Below are positions 63,675 to 64,000 of a DNA stretch of 64,000 nt, piece by piece. The translations under genes were made by a program, and so were the position numbers. This DNA comes from Variovorax boronicumulans (GTDB taxonomy: Bacteria; Pseudomonadota; Gammaproteobacteria; Burkholderiales; Burkholderiaceae_C), in assembly GCF_019352895.1 (NCBI RefSeq), contig NZ_JAAAFX010000004.1, positions 248,001-312,000 on the forward strand, in the 5' to 3' direction. The number at the start of each line of letters is the position of its first letter. Position 1 is the stretch's first letter. The notes below the pieces were generated by a model. It was not told the origin of the DNA and did not search any database. It saw only the letters and a list, made by a program, of their open reading frames with translations.

Positions 63675-64000
63675 ATGTCCAGTTTGAATCGCAGAGACGT
63701 GCTCAAGGCATCGGCCGCGGTGGCCGCCACCGGCCTTCCCGCCTGGCAGGCGGCAGCGGCCGACGAGCAGCATCTGCGCATCCAGAGCAACGCACTCAAC
63801 TCGCTCGACCCCGCGCACCAGACCTCGGCTGGCGACGAAGGCCGGATCGCGATCCTGATCAGCAACGCGCTGATGCGCTACGTGCCGGGCCCGAAGTTCG
63901 ACCTGGTGCCCGACCTCGCGACCGGCTTCGAGGTACGCGACGGCGGTAAGGTCTATGTGTTCAAGCTGCGCAAGGACGTGAAATGGCACGGCGGCTTCGG
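63675..64000 (+). CDS. Oligopeptide-type ABC transporter substrate-binding protein, N-terminal part
   Basis: Cut by the window edge after 108 residues. A twin-arginine signal (NRRDVLKASAAVAATGLP) leads to HLRIQSNALNSLDPAHQTS, the start of family 5 (DppA/OppA-like) binding proteins, and KVYVFKLRKDVKWHGG, the family signature. Tat export suggests folding before secretion. GAGGAGA is a strong ribosome site. It probably opens an ABC importer operon to the right. Confidence 0.9.
   Translation, partial: MSSLNRRDVLKASAAVAATGLPAWQAAAADEQHLRIQSNALNSLDPAHQTSAGDEGRIAILISNALMRYVPGPKFDLVPDLATGFEVRDGGKVYVFKLRKDVKWHGGF

Overview
The window is 64 kb of very GC-rich DNA (roughly 70% by eye, with G/C in nearly every codon third position) from a chromosome of a betaproteobacterium, most likely a member of the Comamonadaceae close to Variovorax. 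The reasoning is by gene content: a Bug-type periplasmic binding protein, a trimeric porin ending in Phe, an HU protein with an Ala/Lys/Pro tail, a phaC-phaA pair, a recC-recB-recD operon and a Ku/LigD pair. The genus is an inference. I saw no tRNA, rRNA, CRISPR array, insertion sequence or prophage, so this looks like ordinary but gene-dense chromosome (close to 60 protein genes, many with 4-base ATGA overlaps).

Layout. 1-8.6 kb: end of a glutathione transferase gene with a strong terminator, a large catalase (katE) with a 48-residue membrane protein gene upstream, a transglutaminase, then ku-ligD for bacterial end joining and an AstE/AspA-type deacylase. 8.6-11.2 kb: a short-chain dehydrogenase facing a GlxA-type AraC regulator across an 11-bp inverted repeat, then rpe. 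11.2-17.1 kb: apaG and a coupled run of a Gcr-family membrane protein, a Kef-like antiporter, a YbdK-type carboxylate-amine ligase and thiL. 17.1-23 kb: an exporter operon (MFS, DUF2165-like, TPR) divergent from a cysteine-rich regulator across two CAAG-N6-CTTG operators, then pgpA, pncC and small genes ending in a 123-bp inverted-repeat element. 23-26.3 kb: an FMN-dependent glutamate-synthase-like protein, a kinase-fold protein and a glutathione peroxidase.

26.3-33.5 kb, mostly on the minus strand: PIN protein, two small membrane proteins, a saccharopine-dehydrogenase-like enzyme, phaA, phaC, pgeF and a zeta-class isomerase. 33.7-39 kb, plus strand: porin, FAH-family hydrolase, Nudix enzyme, creA, an ABC exporter and an NlpD-like lipoprotein. 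39-50.6 kb, minus strand: an MHYT-GGDEF-EAL protein, then recD, recB and recC. 50.8-57.4 kb: a small secreted protein, a LysR regulator with an FAD-linked dehydrogenase and MFS transporter, dadA under a tandem glycine riboswitch, and HU.

57.5-64 kb is a catabolic region: two MarR regulators, and an operon of FMN reductase, alpha/beta hydrolase, luciferase-like monooxygenase and Bug binding protein, divergent from an HSL-type esterase, with the start of an oligopeptide-type ABC binding protein at the right edge. Together these look like uptake, oxygenation and hydrolysis of a small organic compound, but the substrate cannot be read from sequence.

The points most worth following are an apparent in-frame deletion inside the LigD ligase domain, the glycine riboswitch in front of dadA, the paired operators of the Fe-S-like regulator, the 123-bp inverted-repeat element, and the flavin monooxygenase operon whose hydrolase has Asp at the nucleophile elbow.
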